DNA from: Halocafeteria seosinensis
Taxonomy: Eukaryota > Sar > Bigyra > Bicosoecida
DNA length: 64,000 nucleotides
Assembly: GCA_001687465.1 (NCBI GenBank)
Contig: LVLI01000035.1
Span: 62,001 to 126,000 of the forward strand
Direction of reading: 5' to 3'
Shown: in pieces, positions 1 through 12,117 of the stretch
How the letters are laid out: every line of letters begins with the position of its first letter
Position numbering within the stretch: position 1 is the stretch's first letter
The notes under the pieces: generated by a model
Seen by the model: only the letters and a program-made list of their open reading frames with translations
Told to the model about the DNA's origin: nothing
The model's database searches: none
Position numbers and translations under genes: made by a program

Positions 1-2
1 AT

Positions 3-2645
3 TTGTTTTCGACAAATTTATTGCCAAAGCATAGGAAATTAATTCCCTTTGAACGGCAACCGTTGACGCATGAACAAACGACGTCCACGCACCTCGTATA
101 CTGGCTGTTTGAGGATTACTTAAAGCAGAAATATGCCCAGTTTATTTCAACTCTTGAATCTGCAAGTCATGACTCCATGCGACATTTTCGAACTCTTGCT
201 GTGCGCTCGGTTTATGAACTATTGCTAGAGTTTCCTGAACAGGAGGCTGCGTTGCTTACGCTCCTAGTTAATAAACTCGGAGACGCCGATAGGAAGATTG
301 CATCAAAGGCGACGTTTCTCCTTCAGCAACTCGTTCAAAAGCATCAAGCGATGAAACCAATTGTTGTTCGAGAAGTTCAGCAATTTCTTGTTCGACCTTC
401 TGTGAGCCAAAAAGCAAGGTATTACGCGATCTTGTTCTTAAGTCAGCTCCCTCTCGTCAGAGGATGGACTTCGCTTGCTGATCAACTAGTTACTGTATAT
501 TTCAGTATGTTTGAACGGTGTGTGAAGTACAATGAAGTCAACTCCAGAGTAATGTCTGCCCTGTTGACAGGAGTGAATAGGGCATTCCCATACACGTCTG
601 CCGCGAATCCTGAGGCAGCTGGAGAGGAACGGAAGATGAAAGAGAGATCGACTAAGGATGCCACCGTTGCCGCAAAGGTCAAAGCACTGGATGCGACTAC
701 GATGGGAGGCTTCGAGTTAAACATTGTGGAAACGCTGGAGACGAAAGCCGACACGTTGTTCAAGATCGCGCACGAGGCTAATTTCAATACTTCTGTACAA
801 GCGTTGACGCTCATATTTCAGGTTGCCACGGCTAGGGAAAGTTTTCGTGACAGATTTTACACGGCTTTGTACTCAACGTTATTCAGGCAAGATCTTCCAT
901 ATACGAACAAACATCATCTGTTTTTGAATCTGGTGTACCGCGCTCTTCGGGATGATAAGGATGAGCATCGGGTAGCTACGCTGGTGAAGCGACTTCTTCA
1001 AGTAGCAACATATATGTCTGCGTCATTTGCAGCTGCCGTCTTGTATTTGGTGTCAGACCTTGCTCCTAACAAGCAGCAACTACAATCGTTGGTTTGCAGT
1101 ACAGAGAGTGCTCTGCCAGCCTATTGTAGTGCAGAAGGAGAAATCACTTCTATTGAGAAAGGGAAACGGTGGGCTCGGGATGTACCCGAAGATGAAGGTG
1201 CTCATGCTCCAGCAAGAGATGGTATTGAGACAAAAACAGGTGATAGCAATCAGGGGGGTGAGGATAGTGACAATGAAAGTAATGAATCGGCGGAGGCAGG
1301 AGTTCAACCAGCTCAGAGTGACGATATCATAAACCCGACGGAAACATACAACTACATGGAGCTAGCGGATACAATTTTAAAAAGCGCGTTTAGTGAGAAG
1401 ACTTTGACGTCATCAGGAGTGGTCGATTTTGACGAGTTGCAGGACGGTCAAGGTGAAGGCACTGGGGAATATTCATTGAAAGAGGAGTCCACAGAGACTC
1501 GCCTTAATGGTCATCAGGCGAAAGAAGATTGGTTAAGATACGACGCACATAAGCGTAATCCAAAGTTTTCTAACGTTCGATCTACGTGTATGTGGGAACT
1601 GGTAAGTTAACTCTGTGGAAGGTAATGTGAGTTATCTGTGCTGTAGTTTTGCTCTGCGTTCAGGCGGCGTTGGCGGCCCATTACCATCCTTCGGTTCGAC
1701 GGTTCGCTACAGCTCTGATGAAGAGCTACAGTAGAAGAATTACTTACCATGGTGATCCTCTTGCGGATTTTACATTGTTGGCGTTCTTGGATAGGTAAGC
1801 GATGGTGATTCCTCCGGTTCTGTGGTGGCATTTACTCGGGGGACTTTTGTTTCAGGTTTGTGTACAAGAACCCAAAGCAGAAATACTTGAGAGTCAAAGA
1901 AAAGGAAAGTGCAGGGGAAACCGAAGAGCTTGCTGAAGGGTTTGCTGAGGTAGAAGGGAGAAAAGAGCAATATAAGAAGCTCCAGCAAGGGATGATGAAG
2001 GGTGGATCCGTGATGCAACCAAGGGGGCAAGATCACAAACGAGGAAGAGCCGCCAGGGAGAAGCCACCGAGCGACATGCAGTTTATTTCGGCCAGTGCTA
2101 ATTCCATTCGTGAAGACGACCAGTTCTATCATCAGTATTTTCTTACCAAGCAGCAAAGAGAGGGGGAGAAGAAATCCAAGAAGAAGAGACATCCTTCGGA
2201 AGCAGAGACAGTGGATGAATCATTTGGAGGGGATGAGGAGGACGCTTATGCGCAATCGCTCGCGGAAGACCTTATGCGTTCCCAACATGGTGCCGTTGAT
2301 ATCGACGACGAAGGAGATGATGAGCACATCCAGTCGTTTGCTTATACAGACAAGAATGATAGTCTCCCGAGTCAGTCTGGCGAAGACGACGACAGTATGG
2401 CTCGGGCTCTACTGTGGCAGGAGCAAGCAGATGAGGATACGGGCACTCTTGAAGACAAGCAACTTGGGGAGCCCAATGCGGTAAGCAGCACGTTTGCAAG
2501 TATGGAAGACTATGCTCATTTGCTAGACGATGATTCCCCTCAAATAGAGAAGCGGGACTCTTCCACCAATGTCGTTGTTGGATCGAAGAGGTCTCACAAA
2601 CAAGGCCAACAGGGAAGACGCAAGCGTGTGAAGAAGAACCGTTGA
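3..2645 (+). CDS. NOC1/CEBPZ/Mak21-type ribosome biogenesis factor, 5'-truncated
   Basis: Three exons fit: 3-1601, 1664-1794 and 1856-2645, with introns of 62 and 61 nt (gtaagt...cag and gtaagc...cag). This gives 839 residues after the window edge. The first codon shown is an internal TTG, so the true start lies upstream. The region matches the CBF/Mak21 core of the NOC1/CEBPZ family: helical repeats, then [20 protein letters not shown] across the first junction, [10 protein letters not shown] and [15 protein letters not shown] in exon 2, and FVYKNPK at the exon 3 start. Family members act in the nucleolus in early 60S pre-ribosome assembly. The C-terminus has acidic stretches and ends in a basic tail ([15 protein letters not shown]), typical of nucleolar factors. 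An acidic low-complexity insert lies near nt 1180-1330. The family call is secure; only the missing N-terminus is unknown. Confidence 0.9.
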
Positions 2646-2843
2646 GCATCCGACCAGCAGAACTGAGAGAATCTCTTTCCGCGTGGTTGCGATGTTTGTC
2701 GATGCTCTTAAGAAAATGGAAGAAGGGAACGCAATCACTTCCGGATGGTACGACAGTGTGCATATTACGTCGGCCATCCATTACAAATGTTGTAGTGTTT
2801 TTTGTCACTTGTCTAAGGGTTCTATTGCGGACTGTGTCTACGT

Positions 2844-2861
2844 CACACACACACACACACA
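2844..2861. repeat. (CA)9 microsatellite
   Basis: An uninterrupted CA dinucleotide run, about 200 bp after the NOC1 stop codon. Confidence 0.95.
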
Positions 2862-3305
2862 TGTCCCATCCATACACTAGTCAACGTATAATTTGCTACC
2901 CTGGGTACCACGCTAGTCATCGGTAAACGTGCGGTAAGACCCGGTGTATACATATATGTAATAAAACCTTTCTGTACCTTGGACAAACGTTCTCGTCTTC
3001 CGGGCAAACACAGGGGATAAGCTCGGCAGAAGGTGCTGGCATAAGTCAGAAACAGCCTCTGAATCCACGACAAGTCTCTTTTCGCCGACGGAAATCTTCT
3101 CAGACTGAAACAGTTTCTTGGTCTTTGGCAAGTGCATTTTTGCCGGCCCAGAATAAAGATAAGGAGGGCGAGTGAATGTAGTTTCTCGATGAAAAGGCCT
3201 TTAAATACCGTACAATGGTTCTCGCCCGTAGTGACATGGAGCTTATTGGAAGTGCTCTGTTATTCTACATTAAACTCAATGCGAAGACCGATGAACATAG
3301 TTAGC

Positions 3306-3323
3306 CCCTAACCCTAACCCTAA
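3306..3323. repeat. interstitial telomere-type repeat (CCCTAA)3
   Basis: Three perfect tandem CCCTAA units (TTAGGG on the minus strand) followed by one extra A, flanked by TTAGC/GTTAGC-like sequence. TTAGGG is the telomere repeat of many protists, animals and fungi. The tract is short and internal, so it is a relic or an insertion scar rather than a chromosome end. Confidence 0.85.
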
Positions 3324-3483
3324 AGTTAGCTCTTGGAAGGATGGTTAGCTTCAGTATAAGGGATGTTGTATTGGTATTGCTCCTACCGGAAGACGTGTGT
3401 GCTACAGGCTACGCTACGCCGTGTGAGGGGTGCCGGTCCAACCTCTTTCACGTTGTGGCGCATCAAAGTTGAATACACGCACA

Positions 3484-3672
3484 CTACGTGACTGACAGTT
3501 TGGCTGTCATTAGCTTGCGGAAGTTCCGCATCTCCCTTGTTCCCCAGGGGGAGCCCAGAACTTTCCTGGCAATTCTCTTGAGGAATTTGATTGCGTCTTC
3601 CTCGAAACCGCCCGTCGCCTTTATCGCGAACGGGATAATTTCCGTGTGGTGGTCCCTCAGGTGCCCGTACAT
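3484..3672 (-). pseudogene. probable non-LTR retrotransposon reverse-transcriptase C-terminal remnant
   Basis: The minus strand encodes about 62 residues, including GHLRDHHTEIIPFAIKATGG followed by FEEDAIKFLKRIARKVLGS and a basic end. This resembles the segment that closes many LINE-type reverse transcriptase ORFs: an 'IPFAIE..G' strand, then a helix with 'A..FL..IA....GS..G'. The matching ORF upstream on the minus strand is absent. It is cut off near a short CA/GT-rich tract at about 3672-3686. I read it as a truncated relic; the similarity is from memory of the family and needs a profile search. Confidence 0.4.
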
Positions 3673-3761
3673 TTACACACACACAAATGTGACAGATAGC
3701 CCACCGGCCGTACATTTTGTCCGCCCGCTTCTGCCGCGATGGTGGCTAGTCTGTCTCCCGT

Positions 3762-3893
3762 GACTTGGGAAGCGAATCAACGCATCATGAAACGACATGA
3801 ACAGACGGAGGAACTATTACACTGACAGGCATTTACTGTTATTTAACCCACTTGGGAAGCTTCGGTAAGAATTCTGATGAACGGAATCAGACT
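3762..3893. repeat. direct repeat copy A (about 130 bp)
   Basis: It begins GACTTGGGAAGCGAATCAAC and includes a shared AAGCTTCGGTAAGAA segment near its end. It is nearly the same as the stretch at 4029-4158, about 267 bp downstream, with scattered substitutions and a small length difference. No protein or RNA function is apparent. Confidence 0.85.
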
Positions 3894-3980
3894 GGATTGG
3901 ATGGAAACGGGCCGCTTAAGAATGGGAGAAAGCACAGTTAGAGGAGCAGGAGCCGGAGCCGGTGAACTATCTGTCACATA

Positions 3981-4002
3981 TGTGTGTGTGTGTGTGTGTG
4001 TG
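3981..4002. repeat. (TG)11 microsatellite
   Basis: An uninterrupted TG run between the two copies of the 130 bp direct repeat. Confidence 0.95.
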
Positions 4003-4028
4003 TAGGAGCAAGATACTGAGAAACTCTC

Positions 4029-4158
4029 GACTTGGGAAGCGAATCAACGCATCATAAAACGACATGAACGGACGGAGGAGCTATTACTGGCGGACATTCA
4101 CCATTATTTAACCCACATGGGAAGCTTCGGTAAGAACTCTGATGAACGCAATTGGACT
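4029..4158. repeat. direct repeat copy B (about 130 bp)
   Basis: Second copy of the module at 3762-3893, in the same orientation. Most positions agree, including the central CATTTAACCCACxTGGGAAGC-like block (ATTATTTAACCCACATGGGA here). The divergence shows the duplication is not recent. Confidence 0.85.
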
Positions 4159-4564
4159 AAACGATGGTTGTGACGCACCCCTTTTGTGGAGATTCGAGCT
4201 GTTAGCTAATAGTGGATAGGTGGTACTGTAGCCTTGTCTGTCTTCACGGTGCATGGATGTAGTCGTGATCCACTTGAATATTCAGTCGGTAGGCCATCAA
4301 TTATACACTCTACTATGCATATTGTAAAGAGCAGGACTCGAAGTAATGCGTCACTGCTAGTGACACCCATTTCGAAGAATAAGCCGCTAGCTGTGCTGCA
4401 GTCCAACTTGATTAATGTGAAGAAAAAATACATAGGTTCCCATCACTGGTGGAAACTCGACCACTGGAAGTACCGGTCCGCTTGGGAAAAGACTTGTCGC
4501 CTAAACAAGTGCGGCAGCAGTATTTGTTCACCCACACTTGGGGCCCATACGATTGCTATTCATG

Positions 4565-7500
4565 CTATTGTTTTCGAGTTTTCTTCGAAAAGAACCGATT
4601 TATTCCATCCCTCGCTTTCTGTACCACTAGTGACAGACGGCTTTTTTTAGGTGACTGACGAGGTCCACCCTTTTCGTATCCAGGTTGGTTCGAGCCGTAC
4701 TCGTCGAGTTTCTTCTGGAAAGGGTTTGGCTGATGGTCGAGACTGGCCTCCACTCGCGAACGTTTCTTCTTCTTTGGTTTCCGTCCCTCGTCTAGAAGTG
4801 CATTCCACTCTTTGCGGTCATCATAGGTGTTGTAAGGAGTGGGAGCCTTGGAAAGCATGTAAGCTTTCGCGGGCAGGGTGTTTGCTGTACTAGCGGGCGT
4901 ATCATCCCATGTACCTACATCAAGACTGTTTCGTGAAGTACTACCCACCAAAATCTCTGCGTTCTTTTTGCTGACAGCCGAAAAGCTGCTATTCCCGGCT
5001 GTGTTTGAAAGTAGCTGCACGTATCGCCGCCGGTTGCCAGTAACCTCTACTCTTTCAGGACCTTTCTCCATGTCTTTTCTCATCTGACTGTTGCTGCTTG
5101 GATGTTTCGTCCCCTCTTCGCTCTGGCTATTTTCGCTGTTTTCGGCTTCCTCATCTGCAGACAAACAGGCGGCATAGTCCACAGCATGTCGTCTTATCGA
5201 ATCCGTGCTTGTCGGGTCCTCTCCATCCTCGGTAGATGAGGTATCACCTTCCATTAGGTATGTAAGAGTATTTTTGTTGCCCATGAAGCTTGCTTGTGGA
5301 GTCCATTGAACCGATGAGAGAGTCTCAATATCGTTCCCCTTGTCGCGGTCGCTGACACGGCTCCGAAAGACTTGAGCAACAGAGGCTGCATCATTGGCAG
5401 GCTGTGACTCGCCTCTGGCGGTATGCAAATTCCTGAAATCAGAAGGCTTATCCGGTGAAGATGTGGTTTTCTGGCAGGCTACTGACAATGGCTCTGATCC
5501 CGCAGCTCGGAGGAGAGCGTTAGCAATCGAAATATCAATAGAATTATGCTCCACCCTGTTGCTTAATTCCTTCCGGATTTTCTTCCTTTGGCCCTTTGAA
5601 AGCGCCTGTGGGTCTACGCGGAGAATGTTCTCATTACTGGCATGTTTGATTCCGCCGTTGAAGACTCGAGGGGGTGGTAGTTTATTCTCTGGTAGCGGTA
5701 AACCGTCTTGTGCATTCTCGCGACTCTCTTGTTTAGATGTCTGCACATTCAACTTTTCCGTGGGAGACGATGAACCGAGCGAGGTGCTCCCCCCTCGGAT
5801 GCTTATGCTTTCTCCCGTGTCTTCATTGCCTCTATGGGTTCCGACATTGTCGGTTATAGTCTTCAATTGAGGATCTCCCCGAAAACCAGAAGCGGAGATG
5901 GCTTGTTCAACATCAGCAGCAGCGTTATTAGTTCGAAAAAGGGGCGGCACATATTCTCTTCTAGAATAAAACAGCATATAAGCTCTTTGACGCAGTGCTT
6001 CATTGGCAGAAACTATCCGGACACTCGAGTCATCCATCAAGTACCATTGGCCTGCCGGAGACTTAATGTAGCTGTAATAATGACCGCTATTCGTCGAATG
6101 GCCCATATGCACTAACACACCGTGGAGGTCGTACATTGCGGGAATATGCTCAGCTTTTGCTATATCACTCATTGCCGGAGTTAGATCCAGGTTCAGCGGG
6201 TACTCAATATAGTGATCTATCTTACCGCTGCTTCCTCCTATTCGACCCCTCATCATTGCTTTTTTCATTTTCTTTTTCGAAAGGCCCATATGAGACATGG
6301 GAAGATGACCCATCATACCGCCGTATCGCTCAAAGGAGAATCTCTTGAATTGCACCGTAAGGCAGTTGGGTGGCTGCAGGCACAGTGTGGGCTTTTTCTA
6401 TTCATCATTTAAAAGAACACAGAATCCCCTGTCACTTACCACTCGCACAGTCATCCGTTTCTCGGCGCACACGCGTTTATGACAGTGTTCGCATTTGTAT
6501 TTGTTTTGTGCGTCCAAAGTCTCCTTCGACTGCAAGAAGGAGGACAGTAGTGACGGATCGAAACGTACAAATGTGGAGTTGAGAAAGACTCCCCCACTTA
6601 CCACGAACCGTTGAAGCGCTTTCCCAAGCGTTCGAATGCCGTTTGAAACATCCAAAGAGAGGTCCAGAAACGGATCGAAAGTGTTTGAATTGTGACCACA
6701 CGAGGGACAGTGGACCTGGTTTCGCAGGTACCCCCCGCATATCGTGTGTATGGATGTAGTTTCACCACGACGTCCAGCCTTGCTTTCCTTGAGCCCCGCA
6801 TTCTTCAATTCAGCCTTGTGCAAGGCATACAGTAAGCAACGAAGGAACTCATGGGCATCTTCCTGTCTTCCAATAGAAAAAGAACGGTTGATAAACGGCA
6901 ACCTCTTGATAATGGGAATCGGTTTAATTGCCCCCTTGTGTGGTTCTTGATGCATTTTTCTGATAACACTGCTTAAGATAGTAAACATGTCCGTATCCTC
7001 CAGGCGCCAATGCTCCAGGTGTTTCCTCGCCAACAGATATTGGGCAAGAGCAGGAGTATATGCAATGCACTGCAGGGTTGAATTGAGGAAACAGGTATTA
7101 CCGAGATTCCCAAGTCCGGCCCCTACTGGTCGAGTCTCTGTCCATCGTAGACGCTTGGCTAGCCATTTATGATCCTTGCACAAATGAGTTTCGGGGTTCA
7201 AAGTTTGCAAGTCTTCTCCCCGGAACCTTTTACCCACTGTAGCTGTTGATGCATTTGCATGACCGTTCTGATGCTGGTTCTGCTTTCCATGGGCGGCATC
7301 CGAGTCACTGTTGCTTCCCGTAGGTGGCGCGGTAGCATGGGATGTTTCCGGTCGTGAACTCTGTTGAAATTCAAGCCTGCAATGCGCGTCACTCAAAAAC
7401 AAGCATTCAGCGGGAATGTATGAGAGGATTCTAGCAGCAACAATATTTCAGATCCATTGCCTGTATAACGGTATCGACGCCAAGAGGAGCTACGTACATG

Positions 7501-7607
7501 GAATTCGTGCCGGCTACCTCGTGGAAGGAAGGAGGCCGCAGTAAGGAAGGGCCCTTGCCATGCCCCTTCATAGAGTGATGTGCTTCCGTCTTTCCGTTCA
7601 TATCCAT
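4565..7607 (-). CDS. ubiquitin carboxyl-terminal hydrolase, USP36/USP42-like
   Basis: Proposed exons: 7607-7498, 7376-6602, 6529-6440 and 6373-4565, giving about 927 residues. The USP catalytic core is clear. The Cys box is GLGNLGNTCFLNSTLQCIAY (around residue 132), then GRQEDAHEFLRCLL, zinc-binding pairs CPSCG and CEHCHK, the core strand PPNCLTVQFKRFSFERYGG, and the His box GHSTNSGHYYSY followed by WYLMDDSSVR. Substrate-side family members remove ubiquitin from nucleolar and chromatin proteins. The long tail ends with a WNALLDEGRKPKKKKRSR-like basic region resembling the nucleolar targeting tail of USP36. The main frame has no ATG before the catalytic core, so a 5' exon is required. The one given uses an ATG at 7607, a gtacgt donor and correct phase, but its 121-nt intron is longer than its neighbours. 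The 72-nt intron 6530-6601 is in frame and easy to miss. Confidence 0.87.
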
Positions 7608-8521
7608 CTATTTGTACATTCGCGTGTTTCCCAAGTGGTACTGGACAAAACTGTGCCATGAATCAGCGTATATTGGGCATCGCTTGCTGACTCCGATGAC
7701 ACAAACCATGCCAAACGCAACAAACTTTTGTTACAGTGACAGATGGTTGGCAAGATGTTGCCATTCGCGGCGAATGATTCGCCTCCGTCACCGCATAAAC
7801 TGCGGCACTTGAATAAAAGAAATCTCGAATGACGTTCCACTGTCCACTGATTTCGATTCGAACGCAGTCGCACTCATACCATGGCACGATTGTCAGCTGT
7901 GCAGAGGATTGTTGGAATTCAAATGCAACGGCCAATCGGAGGGCCCAATTCGGCAGGCTTCTTTGTTGTCACAGTTACACTGGATCGTTAAGATGATTAT
8001 ATGAACGCACGGGGCTAACTGGATGCTTCTGCCCTGTAAACAGGCTGCCAGACACAATGCAGAGTCACAATTGCCATGAGTCCTTCAAGGGACGTCTGAA
8101 ATCGTAGAGTGTTGCATGGAAACAACAAATAAACATTAAACATCCGACAACAGTAAGGGATTAAGAGTCTATTTTTAGACTAAAGCCCGTATGAAGCTTT
8201 AATGAAGCGCACTTTGCACGCTGTGAAGTTGAACATTTTTTCCAAATCGACACCATATCGGAATGAGTGTCGTGGCAGACATGCGCATCACCGACTAGAT
8301 GGGCTATTAGGGGATCATCTGGCACAGCAATCTCCAGTATTAACCCCTATACCTTGCATTGTTCGCCCTTCTCGAAAGTGATTGGAAATTCGTGCTTTGT
8401 GAAGTTGAGCGTCCGTCTCTGCCGTTAACACAAACAATGAACTCTACCTATTTCATTCGACTAGATTTGCAGTCTTGAAGAGGTATGATAACAGTAGTCA
8501 GTAAATAACCGGGGCATAAAG
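7608..8521. promoter_or_regulatory. divergent intergenic region between USP36-like and Jouberin genes
   Basis: About 0.9 kb separates the proposed starts of two divergently read genes, so it should hold both promoters and 5' UTRs. I see no clear TATA box, repeat or RNA gene. A minus-strand open frame of about 90 codons at 7663-7935 shows no family similarity and may be chance or an untranslated leader. Confidence 0.4.
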
Positions 8522-11500
8522 ATGGATTCGCCGAATGGAGAGGAAGTGTCCTCTGGCGCTACTCGCCGTGGGAGATCCGGGAGAAATCGTCGACAACGCC
8601 GGGAGAGGCCATCAACCAGCATTCATGACGCTGGCTCAGAGCGCGACGAGGAGCATAAGGATGAAGAGGAAGGAAAAGCAGAAGGGCACCAGCATGAAGA
8701 AGAAGAAGAAGAAGCAAAGGGAACCGAAAACGGGGAGGCGGTAACCAGCCGCAAGTCCCGGCGCAGCCAACGTCGTGGAATTAAACAAACAGAAGAATCC
8801 GAAAACGAGGACACAACCGGGGGTGGAAAGGCTACAGCAGAAGATGAGAGATCGAGAGAAACTGACCAGCAAGGATCAGATATCGGGGATACGAAACAAC
8901 CGGAGTCTGAGGAGGATAACGACGAGGAGATATTACAGTCTATCTCTAAACGAGGGCGCCCTCAAGGCGAAATAGAAAGGTACCCTCGATTGACTGCTCA
9001 TGGGCAAACTATGATTCCCCAGGGAATCATTTCGAAGGGAAGGAGAGCATGGTGGAAGACTGTTGGGTCGATCTCTCGGTTTATTAATGCGTGCCAACAG
9101 ATGGCCGGTTTTGGGCTTGTTCCTATGTCGCTGCGTCCGGAATTACCGAAGGAAGAATGGAAGCAACGTGTTAAAACTTGCCAGAAACGCTCTCAGGGCT
9201 CCTCGTTTGGCGTTCATGTGTTAGGAACCACGGGGAAAATCGAGAATGAATATGTTCTTCATCCATGCGTCCGGGTACACATCGTCGATGAAAGTACAGG
9301 GTAAGAGTCTTTGATTTGTGTGCATTGTGGACGCATACAACACTACGGTCTTTGAATTTGCAGGAGGTATCTTCGAAAGCCATCCTGGATGATATCACGA
9401 ACGGCTGATACGGCTGCGCTACACATGGTGGATCCTGAAACTGGAAGGAGAACACATGTCAAGCCTGTTTGGAGTGACTACGTTAGACCCGAGTGTACAC
9501 CACCTGCTTGGGATGCCTCACTTGGTGGAGGGGCCGATAGGGGGGATATTCCGGTGTGGGATGAGTCTATTATCTTTCACGAAGACCTCTCCTTGTTCAT
9601 GCAACCGGGTGTGCTTTTATTGTTTGAAATAATTGAATGGGGGCCATCACTTCCGGAGACTTCAAGAACATCTTGTCACAAGTATGTGAAAGGACGCCTG
9701 CCATTCTTCCAACGATACTATACCCTTAAAGCCGTTTTGGTTCTTCCGCAGGGTTTGCTGGGGATATTTACGGTGCACAACTCTCAGCGGTGTGCCGATG
9801 GTAGATCTTCAACGGAAGGTCCTCTTGCCACCCCAGGGTTCTGCTCGGGCTCAAACACTAGCTTCGTCAAGGAAGAGCAAGAGCACTCGCCTGACTCCTG
9901 CCGTGTTGAAGGAACATCAGAAGGGCGTTGACATTAAAGGATACCGTTCTGCAGATTTGATTCCGGAAGTCCAAAAAGTCTCTGTCCTCTCTAGGGAAAG
10001 TAATGGTGGGGACAAAGAAAATGAGCCAATGGAGCCAGTTATTCCCTTAGACAATCAGGGAATAGGGCTAGCATATGCCTTTGGTTCTAGTGAAAGTAGC
10101 ACACGCTACATTCCTGTGACGCACGTGCAAATGTATGAATACAAGGATTTATCATTCGTGAATAGATGGTCTCACTACAGCACCGTAGAGTCTTCTAACG
10201 TTTTCGCTCGCTATTACCGCAACATGGCCAGTATCCAGAAGGGAAACGTAGATGAACGGACAGTAGGTGCTTCAGACGCTGAGCGCGAAGGCAAGGAACC
10301 AACAAAGAAATCTATCGCTGATTTTGTTGGTCCCTTTAGTGCCAGAAATGCAGTGCCAAGCCCCGAAGTCTTTATGCAATACCGCTCTTCAAAGAAACGA
10401 AGTTTGGCATTTTCTTTGGCAGTGCAACTCACCGCTGCAAAGCTCTGGGTCGATGAAGAAGTATCGGACGCTTGCTCTGTAGGTGCACTCACTCGTCCCG
10501 AGCGAAGAATTGCTTTCAATTCCTCTCAATTCAGAAAGAGCGGAAGAAACAAAACACGAGGAGAGCGTCGGAAATCTGTCAGCAAGCACGATAATCGGTA
10601 TGACGAGAATGCAGAGCGAGCTCGTCTGCGAAAGCGTGGAATAGGAGAACCATGCAAACTCCCAGAGAAACACTTGTTTTCTCTACCATCAGGAAGGTTG
10701 GGCTGTATGGCTCTCGAATTTTCTCCGGAGGGAAAATATCTTGCTGCCGCATGTACCGACAAATTGCGGTTTCCCATAAAGATATTCGATACAGTGTACG
10801 GTAACTTGGTAGCAGAACTAGAAGGCCACGACGGAACGATATATTACTTGAATTGGCGGGCAGATGCGCAATATTTGGCTTCCGCCTCCAGCGATGGAAC
10901 CTGCAAGTTGTGGAACATGAACAGGCTTATCCAACGAGATTCAGTTAATTTGGAGGCTACGACGCTTCTGAATGAAGGGGACTGCTGCGTTGCGACGCTG
11001 CGGACAAAACCACCTTCTCATATCTATTGTGTGAAGTGGCATCCCCGAGCACTTAACCATTTGCTGACGAGCTCATACGATGGAAAGATTCGACTATGGC
11101 AAACTTCTGCTGGAGGCAATGCTAAGCCTACAGGGACTCAAGAAGTGGATGAAGAATATGATGGTGCAGGGGGTAGTATGATTCTACAGAGTAATGATGA
11201 GAGAAGGTTCTACGCGACATGCTTGGGAGCTGTCGGTAAGAAAAATGAGAGCCAGCATGCTAGCCGTGTGAATTGCATCGAGTTTGTGCATAGGGGTAGA
11301 AGGCTCTTTAGTGGTGACGCCGATGGGACTGTGATCATTTGGGATAGTCACAAGGCACAATCACCGGAAGAATACGCTGTAAGTATGGGAATATTATGGC
11401 AAAGTTTAGGTAATCCTACGGACACATTGGAGCTGTACTTTCCGCAGGTTCTTAAAGTGGTGTCCCCCCCTTCCCTTCGTGGATGCCCCATCGTGTGCTT

Positions 11501-12034
11501 AAGTGCCCGTCCAGGGAGAGATCAGATGCTTCTTGTAGCACACAATAATGCATGTAAACTATTTGATGCAAACTCACTACGCATGGTGGCCATCCGTAAT
11601 TTTGCCGGAGCCCATTGCCGGAGTTCCAACGTCCAAGGATGTTTTGCTCCTGATGGAAGCTACGTGTTTGTGGGAAGCGACGACGGCGCATGGTAGGTCC
11701 CTTGTTGAGTTGGTATAGATTGTTTTGTACTATCTGTTTTCTTACGCTTGTTGCAGTTGTATTTGGGAAACCGATACTGGGGTAATGCAGGAAGGAAGTG
11801 CTCAGAGTTTCGGAGAGAGGAGCAAGACAACAATTGGTTATCCCCGTGGCTCGTTAATGCGTTCAGTTGCGTGGCATCCCACTGAGCATCTAGTAGCAAT
11901 AAGCAATTACGGTACGTGCTGCTTGAAGATATCCAGGAACATAAGAGAGTTTTTGGTATTCAATCACTGCTCGCTCAGGAGAAGGCTATCCCATACAACT
12001 GTATGTCAATGAGGCCAAGAACATCGTGGAGTAA
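8522..12034 (+). CDS. AHI1: Jouberin (AHI1) homologue, ciliary transition-zone WD40 protein
   Basis: Six exons fit: 8522-9300, 9364-9681, 9752-11378, 11448-11692, 11757-11911 and 11979-12034, giving 1059 residues with all phases consistent. The N-terminal 140 residues are charged and low in complexity. Next comes the conserved Jouberin middle: HPCVRVHIVDESTG spliced to RYLRKPSW, then VWDESIIFHEDL, FEIIEWG and KVCWGYLR rebuilt across an intron. WD40 repeats run from about residue 670 to the end, for example GHDGTIYYLNWRADAQYLAS, FSGDADGTVIIWDS and SLMRSVAWHPTEHLVAISNYG. In animals AHI1 works at the ciliary transition zone and is mutated in Joubert syndrome. The SH3 domain of vertebrate AHI1 is absent; the protein stops right after the last WD strand. 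The intron 11379-11447 (69 nt) is in frame and its removal improves the WD fit. Confidence 0.88.
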
Positions 12035-12117
12035 GCTGAATCTTGAACAGGCATAAAGTTGCCATATGTTTTTGCCTCACATTAATTAGCTACGCCGATA
12101 CATTAACATGATGTATG

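Larger units (their letters stand above)
2646..4564. other. gene-poor intergenic region with repeats
   Basis: No intact gene is visible in these 1.9 kb. It holds a (CA)9 tract at 2844-2861, a telomere-type tract at 3306-3323, a probable reverse-transcriptase tail on the minus strand at 3484-3672, a (TG)11 tract at 3981-4002 and two copies of a roughly 130 bp module. An AATAAA at 2960-2965 could serve polyadenylation of the NOC1 gene. The other short open frames here show no family resemblance. Confidence 0.6.

Noticed and set aside
482-814. Minus-strand open frame within NOC1
   Set aside because: Shadow of the conserved plus-strand coding frame.
3762-4158. CRISPR-like array
   Set aside because: Only two long copies, no short regular spacers, and the sequence is eukaryotic nuclear DNA.
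4191-4215. Possible tRNA B box near GATTCGAGCT
   Set aside because: No matching A box or cloverleaf arms could be drawn.
7376-7402. Start of the USP36-like gene at 7402
   Set aside because: That codon is TTG. No ATG precedes the catalytic Cys box in this frame, so a spliced upstream exon was proposed instead.
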